Assembly (NCBI GenBank): GCA_030789695.1 | Contig: CM061139.1 | Span: forward strand, 108,164,837 to 108,228,836 | Length of the DNA: 64,000 bases | Origin: Scilla litardierei | Taxonomy: Eukaryota; Streptophyta; Magnoliopsida; Asparagales; Asparagaceae | Direction of reading: 5' to 3' | Shown: positions 51,461-61,700 of the stretch, one piece after another | Position numbering within the stretch: the first letter of the stretch is position 1 | How the letters are laid out: the number at the start of each line of letters is the position of its first letter | Translations under genes and position numbers: made by a program | The notes under the pieces: generated by a model | Told to the model about the DNA's origin: nothing | The model's input: the letters and a program-made list of their open reading frames with translations, nothing else | Databases searched by the model: none

Positions 51461-51601
51461 ATTTCCTCCATTTGGTAACTCCATGATGTAAAACAAGCCT
51501 TCCTATCAATACCTTCTATGCTTCTCCAACAAGCAGAACACACTTGATAGCCAAGAAGAAACAAGGATACTTAAAGATACCTCAATGAGGCTCTGATACC
51601 A

Positions 51602-51905
51602 TAAAACAAAAGACAGATAGAGGAAGAAATATATGGAGACAGAGGCAAATAGGAAATGGAGAGCAAAGATATTTATTTCTTTGACAAATGTTTGATTACA
51701 ATAAACTTGTAGGCTATTTATAGCACTGGCCTCCTAACAAACTTCCTAGAATTGCTAACAAACTTCAACATAAAATGGACTTAGTCTTCTAACAAATTTC
51801 AACAGAAAAGACTCAGTCTTCCATACAACTAGAAACAAATTTTTTGACTAAGTAAACAAAAGAAAGCCTTAAAAATAATTCATTAAGATCCACTAATTTT
51901 TAACA
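51602..51905 (-). repeat. 5' LTR of the nested-host copia
   Basis: 304 bp, TGTTAAAAATTAGTGG at its - strand start, directly adjoining the phytoglobin 5' exon fragment at 51906. Confidence 0.85.
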
Positions 51906-51958
51906 AGGCCCTCTTGCTCTTCGTTGAAATCGATCTTTCCGACCCTTGAATCTCCCAT
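51906..51958 (-). pseudogene. Phytoglobin pseudogene, 5' part of exon 1
   Basis: ATG at 51958-51956 starts MGDSRVGKIDFNEEQEG, matching the N-terminal FTEEQEALVVKSW pattern of plant globins up to the point of insertion. The reading continues at 35799 with LVVKSW. Only 53 nt remain next to the copia LTR. Confidence 0.83.
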
Positions 51959-52189
51959 CTCGTTGGTCGTCTCCTCTGCCTCCGCCTTCGCCTCCTATTG
52001 ATTTGATTAAGTTTAATGGGAAGGTTAACGTGATGATTAGAGGTTCTAGATTTGATGTATTTTTATTTTATTTTATTTTATTTTTTCCCCTCAAAATCGT
52101 ATGCAGGTCTCTACTAGCTACGCTGAATTTTCTCATAACTAGTGATTCTCTACTATTCTCTACTATGAAGGCATCATCATTCTATCTTT
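51959..52189. other. 5' flank of the phytoglobin pseudogene
   Basis: About 230 bp upstream of the globin ATG, with CCTCCG-like and TTTTATTTTATT sequence. It would hold the 5' UTR and promoter, but a copia LTR fragment abuts at about 52190. Nothing specific was recognised. Confidence 0.4.
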
Positions 52190-52738
52190 CAGATCTAAGT
52201 TAAAATAAATTATTCTCTCTTCTCCCTAATTCTTCCTTGCTCCTGATCGGGCTCTAGCAAAGCTATGCAGGAGCTCGGATCGGATCCGAAGTCTTGACGA
52301 ATGATCCACTCAAGGTGAAACTTTCTTTGGCGCGTGGTTGGCTCGGTGACAGGGTGTTGCTCGCCTCGGGAAACAGTTTGGTTCGGGACGCGATTCGGCT
52401 CTGGACACAGTTTGGCTCGGGAGAAGCGTCGCGGGGCATCGCTTCGGAGATAAAGAAACGTTGTTGAAAATGATGCTTCGTATTCTGTAGAAACGAAGTG
52501 AAATGTATGTAGTTTAATTAAACATGCGTTTATAATTGCAAATAGGTTGATAGATCTATCCTTAGGGGTTGGTCGGACCCAACCCATGGATAGTAGAGAT
52601 TATGGCTAGGTTTTGTTCTCTTTAGGGCTAGATTTAAAATAGTTTTAAATCTTTTTTCAGCTACTTGTTTCATCTCGTCGTCCGTCCGACTTAGGCTGGG
52701 CGTCGATTTTATAGCCATAAGGACACATAAAACCATTT
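52190..52738 (+). repeat. Truncated 5' LTR
   Basis: About 549 bp, matching 58365-58907 of the right LTR throughout. Sequence to its left does not match, so the 5' part of this LTR is missing. Confidence 0.75.
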
Positions 52739-54789
52739 AGTGATATCAGAGCCATGTCTACTTGATCTATATTTTTTGCAATTATAAAATGTATATGATA
52801 CAACATGTTTCTCCATGAGATGGAGGTTGTTTATTAAGCTATTATTTGTCGTTTTCATGTGCTGATTTTCGAAATATTGTTTTTTGAAAATTAGATCTAA
52901 TTTTAAAATCATGTGATAATTTTAATAGTTAGATCTTCAAAATTATATGATAATTTTGATGTAACGTAGATTTATGAGATAATTATAAGTTGCATGTTTA
53001 GCTAAATTGTTTAGTTAATAATTTTAATGGTTATATAAGTTCTTGTTGATTATGTGATAATTCAAGAAAAACTTTTAGGATAGCCATTAAAAGCTTTCAG
53101 AAAATTATTATATAATTTTTGATCGACATGCTATGATTTAAACTTGTTTAAATGCCTAATACATGATTAGGATAACACCCTAAAATTCATTCCTTATAGT
53201 TGATAAGGACATTAATAAAAGTTATTAACCAATCCTACTAATTTCGAATTTTAGGATTCAACTAGTTGATAGGATTAACTAGTTTTAATGAAGCCATTTC
53301 AAGTCGATGGCACATATATGAATAATTAGTATCCTTCAATGGATCATGATTCGGTCTAGTGTTTTTTGACTAGTGTTGTGGATCACCCTAGCTCGACTGG
53401 GGATAGTGATCCTGGCCTAGCCAATCTCTAGCCGTGTTCCAATGGACCGCAAGGATGCGAATTATGATGATGTGAAACCATCAATTACATCTAATCAATT
53501 ACGTTTAAAATCTTCTTCAAGATTAGCCGTAACCCTCCTTGCTTTTAGAATTTGGAAACCAGTGATTCCATGTTATATTGTTAAGTCAACTCAAGCTGTA
53601 ACATGGATATCTCTTGGGAACCATTTCCATTCAACATGTGATGTAGTTCGACTTAACCCAAACCGTCGCGTCGTGAACATAGCCGAGTGCCGGTGTAAGT
53701 TAGTATTGGACAAGAAAGCAAAGGTCTGACTAGACTAGTCATTATGATTTATTGAGCCAACTTAAGGTCATAAGTGACTAGGGGTAAAAACATATAAGGG
53801 AATTACATACGATGTGATTGATGAAGAGTCATCTACCGATCGCAGAGTTAAGCAATTTGTTGAGTCAACTTAAGGTTGTGAGACTCAGGGTGGTTGTGTC
53901 CTTTTCCCACTAAATATTATTATTCATTCATCTATTTGGCTTAAGATGATCGAAAAATAGTGGGAGGGTATAGTTGAATAAAATCCAATTTAACTATATT
54001 TAAAATCATGAACATATGCTAAACTAGGGAATTTCTATGTTATACCTGATGGAATCCAAGTCATAATATCCTAAAGGAATATATTAACCGGTCAAGATGA
54101 TTGTTTAAGGAATATCAACTCAAGATCAAGTTTGATAGTCTAAACCAGATTCTCACTCACCTTAAACTGTCCTTCCTAGCACAAGCTTATGGACAATGAT
54201 TTCCTTGAGCTCTATATCCAACAAAATAAAAGCACGCTACCTGTCACTCGCCTCTATGAGGGGCGACTTGAATATACTGATGTTCAAAGCAAGTTTCTTC
54301 ATATAATTTGTTGATTCAACTCAAGATTGTATGGAAAACGGTTTCGATTCGCAAGATTCGAAACTTCGATCAAATTGTTTGACTCGAAGATGAGTGCATG
54401 AGTGGTGCAAGACCATGTATCCAAATCAGATATTGAGTCAAGGAACTTATTGAGTCAACTCAAGGTTGTGAAGCTCAAGTGTTTGGATACGCGAGGTGCT
54501 TGCACAATATTTTTGTTGGGAAAGTATTGTCTAAATGTGATTTAGAACGGAGAATGCATTGAGGAATCGGCATGAGAAAGAAAGTTTTGACCATGATAAG
54601 AAAATGCAAAAATAGGAGGAACTGAAAACGTGACATATTTGATGTCACGATTTCAGGATAATTGTTATACAAAAGGAGAGCACATTTTGGCGAATGTCGT
54701 CACTTTGCTTTTGAAGCAATGTCTCGGTGTGAATGTTTTGTATAACGATATTGTATTAAATATTAATACACGAATATGCAAGTTATAGA

Positions 54790-56160
54790 AAATTTATCTT
54801 TGGCAAAATAGACTAGGCCGTACTGATGAGAACAGACTTGACAAGTCACAAAAAGAGAGCCTTGATCTGAGTCGAAAGACACTCGTAAGTCTTGTCTCAA
54901 AGGTATGATGGCCAAACACCTTTTGTAAGACAGTGGGGAGAATGAGTTGGAGAACTCGTGGTCTCATACATATGGATGAATTCAGACCCAAGTCTAAATT
55001 AGCCCATATATGTTACACTTATTTTATTACGAGATGTGTTCTTGATGAAAAACAAGTCTGATAAAATAGAGTACACAACGACATAAGTATTTGAACTGTT
55101 TCGATCAGCTCAAAGAGTTGAATACTTATCTACATAATTCTTGCGTAATTAAAAGAAAATGTGTTTCTCTCATGTCAAGTCTCTTAGCACATCGGTGTGT
55201 TGGAGAGCATGAATCACACTTTGTTAGACATGGTGCGATACATGGCATGTGACTTTGAGTTACAATCCTCCCTCTGGGTTAAGTCTCAGATAGCAATGCT
55301 TAAGTTTTTTATAAGGTTCTGTGAGGACCTTATTAATATGATATTCCTCAAATTAATGGTTAGGAAATTAAAGGAGTACTCGAGTCTCATGAGACGAAAA
55401 GTCGAGTAAGACATCATAGTTGATGATGGCCTAGAAAACTTCCAAGATTCCATTCGGAGTAGTGATTCTAAGAAATGGCTTGATGCAATCCGAAAAAGGT
55501 CTGTGCACGTAAATAAAGTATGTACTTTAGTTTACGTGCCCAAGGAAAGTGTTTCCTTTGGCTGCAAGTGAAACTTCGAGACAGAAGATTAGTGCAAATG
55601 GAAAAAAATTGAAGTACAAGTTATGCTGATTGAGAATAGTTATCATCAAAACTCCTATAAACAGATTGTGATGAAACTTTCTTGCCAACAGCTGTATATA
55701 GATCTATTTGGATCAGACTCGATGTAAATGCTCATGATGACCAAGAAAACTGGTGTATTCATGTATGGTCTGTTTTCTAAATATGATTTAGAAGAACGAA
55801 CTTATATGAATCAGCCAGAGAGTTTTCAAGGTCAGTGGGAGCGAATTAAAAGCATGCGAGGCATCAAGGAGCCGGAACATATATTTTGACAAAGTGGTCA
55901 AAGAGTTTGACACTTTATCAGAAATTATTATGAACCGTGCAGTTGACCGGTGGCTATATAGGATTATTCTCGTAAAGTATGATGAGATGTATGAGATCCA
56001 GGCATGTTAAATATTATGGATTCTAAGAGACCAAGGAAATTATTTGGATGAGATTCAAATGTGTGGTCTAGCATGAACATAGAAACTCCTTAAGTCTATA
56101 CTAAAGGCGATTTAGCAGATTCACTCATGAAAGCTCTGCCACATAAAATCGGGGGAGACT
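54790..56160 (+). pseudogene. Copia pol remnants (integrase, RT, RNase H)
   Basis: In order: WQNRLGRTDENRL near 54800 (integrase zinc-finger region), VLESMNHTLLDMVRYMACDF at 55197-55260 (family: ERRNRTLLDMVRSMM), TYMNQPESFQG near 55800 (RT), and ADSLMKALPHKIGG near 56110 (C-terminal end after RNase H). Nothing longer than about 70 codons is open. Region 52760-54790 should correspond to gag and protease but I could not identify them. Confidence 0.65.
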
Positions 56161-57411
56161 TATGTGTAAATGTGGTATGAGATACCGGGATAAATGGGCC
56201 TGAGTGCAAGTGGAAGATGTTGGGAGATTGGTATACCCTCGAACTCGAGGCAATTTATCTCTATGTAAGTGTACAAACATCTTGTTCAAAATTACAGTAA
56301 GCTGTATGGTAAGAATTTATCTAAGTTAATAATAATGTAGTCGACATTAAAACTTAAGGAAAGTCATGAGACTTAATAATTATCGAAATGAGGATCTCGA
56401 TCATAGAGAATTGTTTGACCATTAGTAGCATAAGTCTAAAATCGTTCGTGGTCATAGATGTTTCGAGAAAGGGATACCGAAACATTAGATAGACCTTGTG
56501 TCTTTGTCTTTACCATGTAGTGGTGACGATGATCTCATGGTCGTTCGTCTTGGCAAAGTCGGAGACGAGACACATGTGTTCATTGGAGATGAGTTCACTG
56601 AACGACCCAACGAGAGTTATCACATAGTTAACATACTAATTTGTTAGTGATAACTCTCAGCGATGATATGCAAGTTGGTCCTTAGACTTGAGGTCATTGT
56701 ACGAACCTGTATATGAATGGTGTCGCTTAGATTTTTGACCCAGCTTTGATGTAAGACCTATCGAAAGGTCTTTGGTTGGGTGACACTTGAAGCGTGAAAG
56801 GATAGTAATGACCAAGAGAGAATTTGTCTCTCCCGTTATGGGAAGTTAGTGTCGCATGTGTTGGTTCGGTCTTTAGTGAAAAACTTTGGCCAAAGTATTT
56901 TGGAAGAAGTCCAACATTATTTAACTAAGGACCGATGGAGACTAACCGGCTTCGAGCTATTGGGGTTGCCAGTTTGACCGTACCCCATGCTTGATTAGGC
57001 GACAAATTTTTGACGAAGGGACTAAAGCTACGGTATTCATACAGACACAGTCAGGGTGGTCCCGAAAATACTCATGTCGATGAGTTAACCACATAATTAT
57101 GATACCGAAACATGGATGTCACCTGTTGCTCGTGGTCACTGCCGTCTGGGTCTTCGAGCCCCACCTGTAGTAGGGGCAGGCTGCAAGGTCTCATACAGAG
57201 TGAGACATTCGATAAATAATAGGTAGAATTAAGGGAAATTATACATTGGATGTATCGAAATTGATTAAGTCGCAAAGAGTTTGCGATATAAGTCTAAAAT
57301 ATTAAAGATGTGGGGCTTAATGCATTTGATGCAAGAGACATAAGACTGCAAAGAGGTCGCCGATAGATTCTAGATTCGAGATAAATGATCCTGAGTGCAA
57401 GTGGGAGATGT

Positions 57412-58907
57412 TGAGTGATTTATGCCCTCAGTTCATTTGTATTTGATGCAAATGGATTTTTAATAAGAAATTATTTATGTTGCATATGATGCATATATAA
57501 AAGGAAATAAATAAATAAATATGTCGTAAATTGTTTGCGAACGTATTTTAAAGGCATAGAAATGAAGAGGATTTTCCACGAAAGTCGGGGAGAAAACTGC
57601 GCTCAAATCATAGTTCAAATGAGCCCAATAAGTCTATTTAAAAGGTGTTATAATAGGAAGCCCAAAAGATTAGAGGCCCAAAAGTTTTTTTTTCACAAAA
57701 AAATAAGGGGGGCCAAATATTGGCCCGGCCCATTGGCCGGGCCAAACAAATTGCTGGTGCTTCAAGGGTGCCAGTACGCACGCTTGGGCGCGTGCCTAGC
57801 ACGTACCAAGTAAGGCGGTGGGTGGGACCCGCCCGCCTGCTGCGGGCGGGCCCAACTGCCCGTGCGCCCATGGGCGCGTGCCAGGCACACGCCCTGGGGG
57901 CGCATGTCTGGCATGTGCCCCGGGCTGAGTGGATTCCTCTTATGGGGCCCACGCTATGGGCCCCATACATAAGGGTTTGAACCCTAGAAGAATTTTTTTG
58001 GGCGGCTGGTTTTCTTAGCGAAAATCAGATTTTGGCCATCTTTGGACACACGTTTGAGGGGTCAAACGGAGTCTAAATTGAGCCCCATTTGTTTCTATGC
58101 GATTACCTTTCAGTGCTCTTCGATTTGATAGGTTGTATCACTTGCGAAGCTCAACAGTGATGGAGGAAATATTCGCTAAAGATTGGCCTTTGTGAAAGGC
58201 AAACTTTAATTAATTTTTTTCCTCCAAAACCTTTAGTCCCGCATCAGATATGATGAGAAGGAAAGTGGTTAGCCACCTATATAAATAGGGGCCAACCTCA
58301 TTCCTTGAAACGTGCACTAAGCTCCAGATCTGAGCAGCTCCATTAAACCTGAGCAAGCTCGGATCTAAGCTAAAATAAATTATTCCCTCTTCTCCCTAAT
58401 TCTTCCTTGCTTCTGATCGGTCTCTAGCAAAGCTACGAAGGAGCTCGGATCGGATCCGAAGTCTTGACGAAGGATCCACTCAAGGTGAAACTTTCTTTGG
58501 CACGTGGTTGACTCGGCGACAGGGTGTTGCTCGCCTCCGGACGCAGTTTGGTTCAAGACGTAATTTGGCTCGGGACACGGTTTGGCTCGGGAGAAGCGAC
58601 GCGTGGTATCGCTTCGGAGATAAAGAAACGTTGTTGAAAACGACACTTCGTATTCTGCTGAAACGAAGTGAAAGGAATGTAGTTTAATTAAACATGCGTT
58701 TAAATTGCAAATAGGTTTATAGATCTATCCTTAGGGGTTGGTCGGACCCAACCCCGGGATAGTAGAGATTCTGCCTAGGGTTTGGTTTTTACTGCTAGAT
58801 TTAAAATAGTTTTATATTTGTTTTTTCGCTGCTTGTTTGATCTCGTCATCTATTAAACTTAGGCCGTACGTCGATTTTATAGCCATAAGGACATAGAAAA
58901 CCCTGCA
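57412..58907 (+). repeat. 3' LTR of the degenerate copia
   Basis: About 1.5 kb, starting TGAGTGATTTATGCCCTC after a purine tract. A GC-rich part (57720-57980) includes a perfect 10-bp-stem hairpin, TGGCCCGGCC-CATT-GGCCGGGCCA, shown here as its three parts, at 57721-57744. The right boundary at about 58907 is approximate. Confidence 0.65.
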
Positions 58908-58916
58908 GTTTACAAC

Positions 58917-59560
58917 TGTGGTCTCAAATACTGTTCTTTGTTCGTAGGAATCCTTATTTTGTCAAGGGATTCACTTGGTTGTATAATATTTTATTTTATT
59001 TTATCGTTTCTTCAATAGAATAGACGTCCCAAATGTAGGATCCCATCATAAGATGATAGAGGATCGAAAGAGAGAAGAGACTTACGTTAGCGTACGCTTC
59101 GCTATAATCTCTGAACTTTGCCCTTGGATTCGCCACAACAGTCGGTACTTTGTCACAGAGGATCAAAGCAACGTTTCACCGTCTAAATCTACCTTTGGAA
59201 GAAGAACTTAATGGAAGGGAGAAGAGGAAGAATAAGTTGCCTTATGCAAACTTATGGCATGAAGGATTAGCCTTAAAAGCCATACCCTTGGGTCCTATTT
59301 ATAGGCCAAGGGGGTAGTTATTGTAGGAAATAACTACATATAAGCTTATTAGCCTATATTAACACCATCCCTTATCCTCTTACTTATGCACTTATCAAGT
59401 GCATTTATGCACTTATAAAGTGACTTTTTCCACTTATCGAGTGGTCCTTTTTACACATAAAAAGGTTCCCTTCGCACATGATTTCATGCACGTGACATCT
59501 GAGGTCCATAGACCCTCATACATCCCCTCATGGGTGTATACATGTCGTCCATATCCAACA
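58917..59560 (-). repeat. Presumed 3' LTR of the younger copia
   Basis: On the - strand it starts TGTTGGATATGGACGAC right after a purine tract and ends near TTTGAGACCACA. About 644 bp. The partner is not visible. Confidence 0.55.
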
Positions 59561-60474
59561 TCTCCCACTCACACTTGAGGGGATTGTAAGGAAACATCTT
59601 TTCCTTTAGTTCTTCTGTTTATCATACTGAGAAATAGACCGTGTGACCGTCATGCGCATAGAGTCCGCTGTTGTGCACTTGTTAGAGATACACAACACTC
59701 CTTGGGGTGCAAAGTTGAGTAGATCAACGCATGCTTTACCCTAGATTATTTCTTCACATTTCTTATACTTTATATTCAACAATTGAATCCCATCTGGATT
59801 ACAATTGGCTGGCCAGCTTTGAATCTCTAAAGTCCAAATGTGAATATGAAATTAATCTTCCTCTTCTTGAGATCCTTTCGATCTTGACTTGACTCGCTTT
59901 TCTAACATGCCCCGCCGGACCGAATTGACCATAGTCCATAAGCAACATGCTAAGACAGTGATCACCCAGTCAAATCTAAAGGAAACAATTAGAGTCCATA
60001 AGGGTAAGAAGTTTAAGACCCATGTGGTCTTTGGGTCTCACATAATAGTAAACACAATTACTATTCTAACCCAATGGCCAAATGCATACGTAGTATGAAT
60101 ACGTATTACAACATCACTCCTTTCCCAGGGAGCGTATGTCTTAATGATGTTGTAAGGATGATGATCAGACACCACAATGTCTGACTTTGAGTCCCTTTTA
60201 CTACTCATTAATTTCCTGGACCCACATCCCGCATAAGACAGATAAGATTTCAAAAAATCCTCTTAGATCTTTTGTAAGCATCCATATGATGCAGATATTT
60301 CATACGACCATTTTGTTTAAGTCATGACTCTTAAATCATCCGTCTGACAATTTTGACTTTAAATAGGTCTCATCTTTATCTTATCCGTCTGATAGAATAA
60401 AGGCGGTTGCTTATGTGAGAGAGCCAACCTCAATCTGTCCGACATACTAGAAAATATAGCTGAGATTAAAAGAA
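59561..60474. other. Non-coding part of the younger copia, LTR side
   Basis: About 0.9 kb between the purine tract and the hAT insertion. No protein motif seen on either strand. Confidence 0.45.
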
Positions 60475-60482
60475 ATGTACAC

Positions 60483-61596
60483 TAGCGGTGGACAAAGATT
60501 CGATTAAAAGATTGAATCCACCTGATTCGATCCGAAAAAGTAGATCGGATATCCGATCCGATGAAAGAGACTTGTTATTAATAAGCAGATCCGACCGATC
60601 CGTTTGAAACTGATTCGGATTCGGATTTTAGTTTTCATCCGACAGAATGTGATCCGATCCGATTAGGTTTTGAGCGGATTGTGTTATTGTCTAAGTTCAT
60701 CCGAATATCCGATTCTCAATCCGATCCGATTGTTTTTCACTACTACCTAAAAGCCCCTGAATCAATGCATCATGGCTATTGGTTAAGAAGATTAACAGAC
60801 TCAATTGCATCCCCCCATCGGTCCCATTCAGTTCCCTAGACCCATGCAGATGCAGTGCCTCCTCGTCTTCTCTCACGTCTGTTCAGTTTTCATTCATGTA
60901 CTGTACAACAGTACAAATAAAGCATGCTCTCCTCGTCTCAACATGAACTTGGGCCATTGCCATTTGCCAAACAACAAAGCTTTTACGCATGAAGAATTGA
61001 AGATTGTCAGCAAGCAAAGTAATCAGATTTGATTTTGATTTGAATGCTCAGTCAAGGACTCAAGGCTAGCAAATAGCAATCCTCATTCCTCAGATACTCA
61101 TAAGGAGACTAGGACAGCAGCAACAACTACTGAAAATTGATATCTTTGTGGAATGAGAGCTCTGATTTTTTTTGGTTTTTTATCATTTTTGCTGGAAGGA
61201 GAGCTCTTGGTTGTCAAGCTCATCCTCCTTAAAGTTGATGCCAAACTAGTATGAAGATATTGCAAACAGAGATAGCTTCTTTATGTTATTCTAGCAATTT
61301 GTATTTTGTAAGGATATTTCGTTTCGACATTGGAATTGACTTCAGTGTTTAAAAGTTAAACTTTCAAAATCTAATGAAATGAGTTACAAATTGTGGCATC
61401 AATAACTTTAAAATTTCAATAAAGCTAATATTAATCCGATCCGAATCGTATCCGATCCGAAATTCTAATCATCCGAATTTTCAGATTAACTTTTTTTATT
61501 AGTGGATGCGGATCAGATTTTTCATCATCCGATTCAATCGGATCAGATGGTGCATTGAGGCATAATCCGATCCGAATATTCGGATGCCCACCCCTA
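60483..61596. mobile_element. hAT-type element, 1.1 kb, with 8-bp target duplication
   Basis: Ends TAGCGGTGG (left) and CCACCCCTA (right), with ATCCGAT/ATCGGAT-rich subterminal repeats on both sides. Exact 8-bp duplication ATGTACAC at 60475-60482 and 61597-61604, the size expected of hAT. The middle 600 bp is not repetitive and contains no recognised transposase. Inserted in the non-coding part of the copia element. Confidence 0.82.
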
Positions 61597-61700
61597 ATGT
61601 ACACAAACATTTTCAAGAAACTCATATGCAATGTCGAAAAGAACTTATTATTTTATTAAATTTGATCTTTCATAGACATGGGAATATACATTGATACAAC

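Larger units (their letters stand above)
36584..51905 (-). mobile_element. Ty1/copia retrotransposon, interrupted by a gypsy element
   Basis: LTRs at 36584-36871 and 51602-51905; flanks AGCCC and AGGCC agree at 4 of 5 bases. On the - strand the right LTR is followed by TGGTATCAGAGCC, the initiator-tRNA-Met primer-binding site. The internal region without the nested element is about 4.1 kb, encoding gag, protease, integrase, RT and RNase H in copia order. Multiple frameshifts and stops make it inactive. It is the middle layer of the insertion in the phytoglobin locus. Confidence 0.88.
52190..58907 (+). mobile_element. Degenerate Ty1/copia element with truncated left LTR
   Basis: A left LTR fragment (52190-52738) and a right LTR (about 57412-58907) share AAAATAAATTATT, CTCGGATCGGATCCGAAGTC and AGCCATAAGGACA. 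The left copy lacks the first two thirds. A Met-type primer site TGATATCAGAGCC follows at about 52744. Remnants of gag-pol run to about 56150 in broken frames, then about 1.2 kb of non-coding DNA. A purine tract GTGGGAGATG precedes the right LTR; a very similar one lies at 56206. Confidence 0.75.

Noticed and set aside
53442..53729. 95-codon + strand frame in the degenerate copia
   Set aside because: Position suggests decayed gag, but I could not match any motif, so it is not called as a gene.
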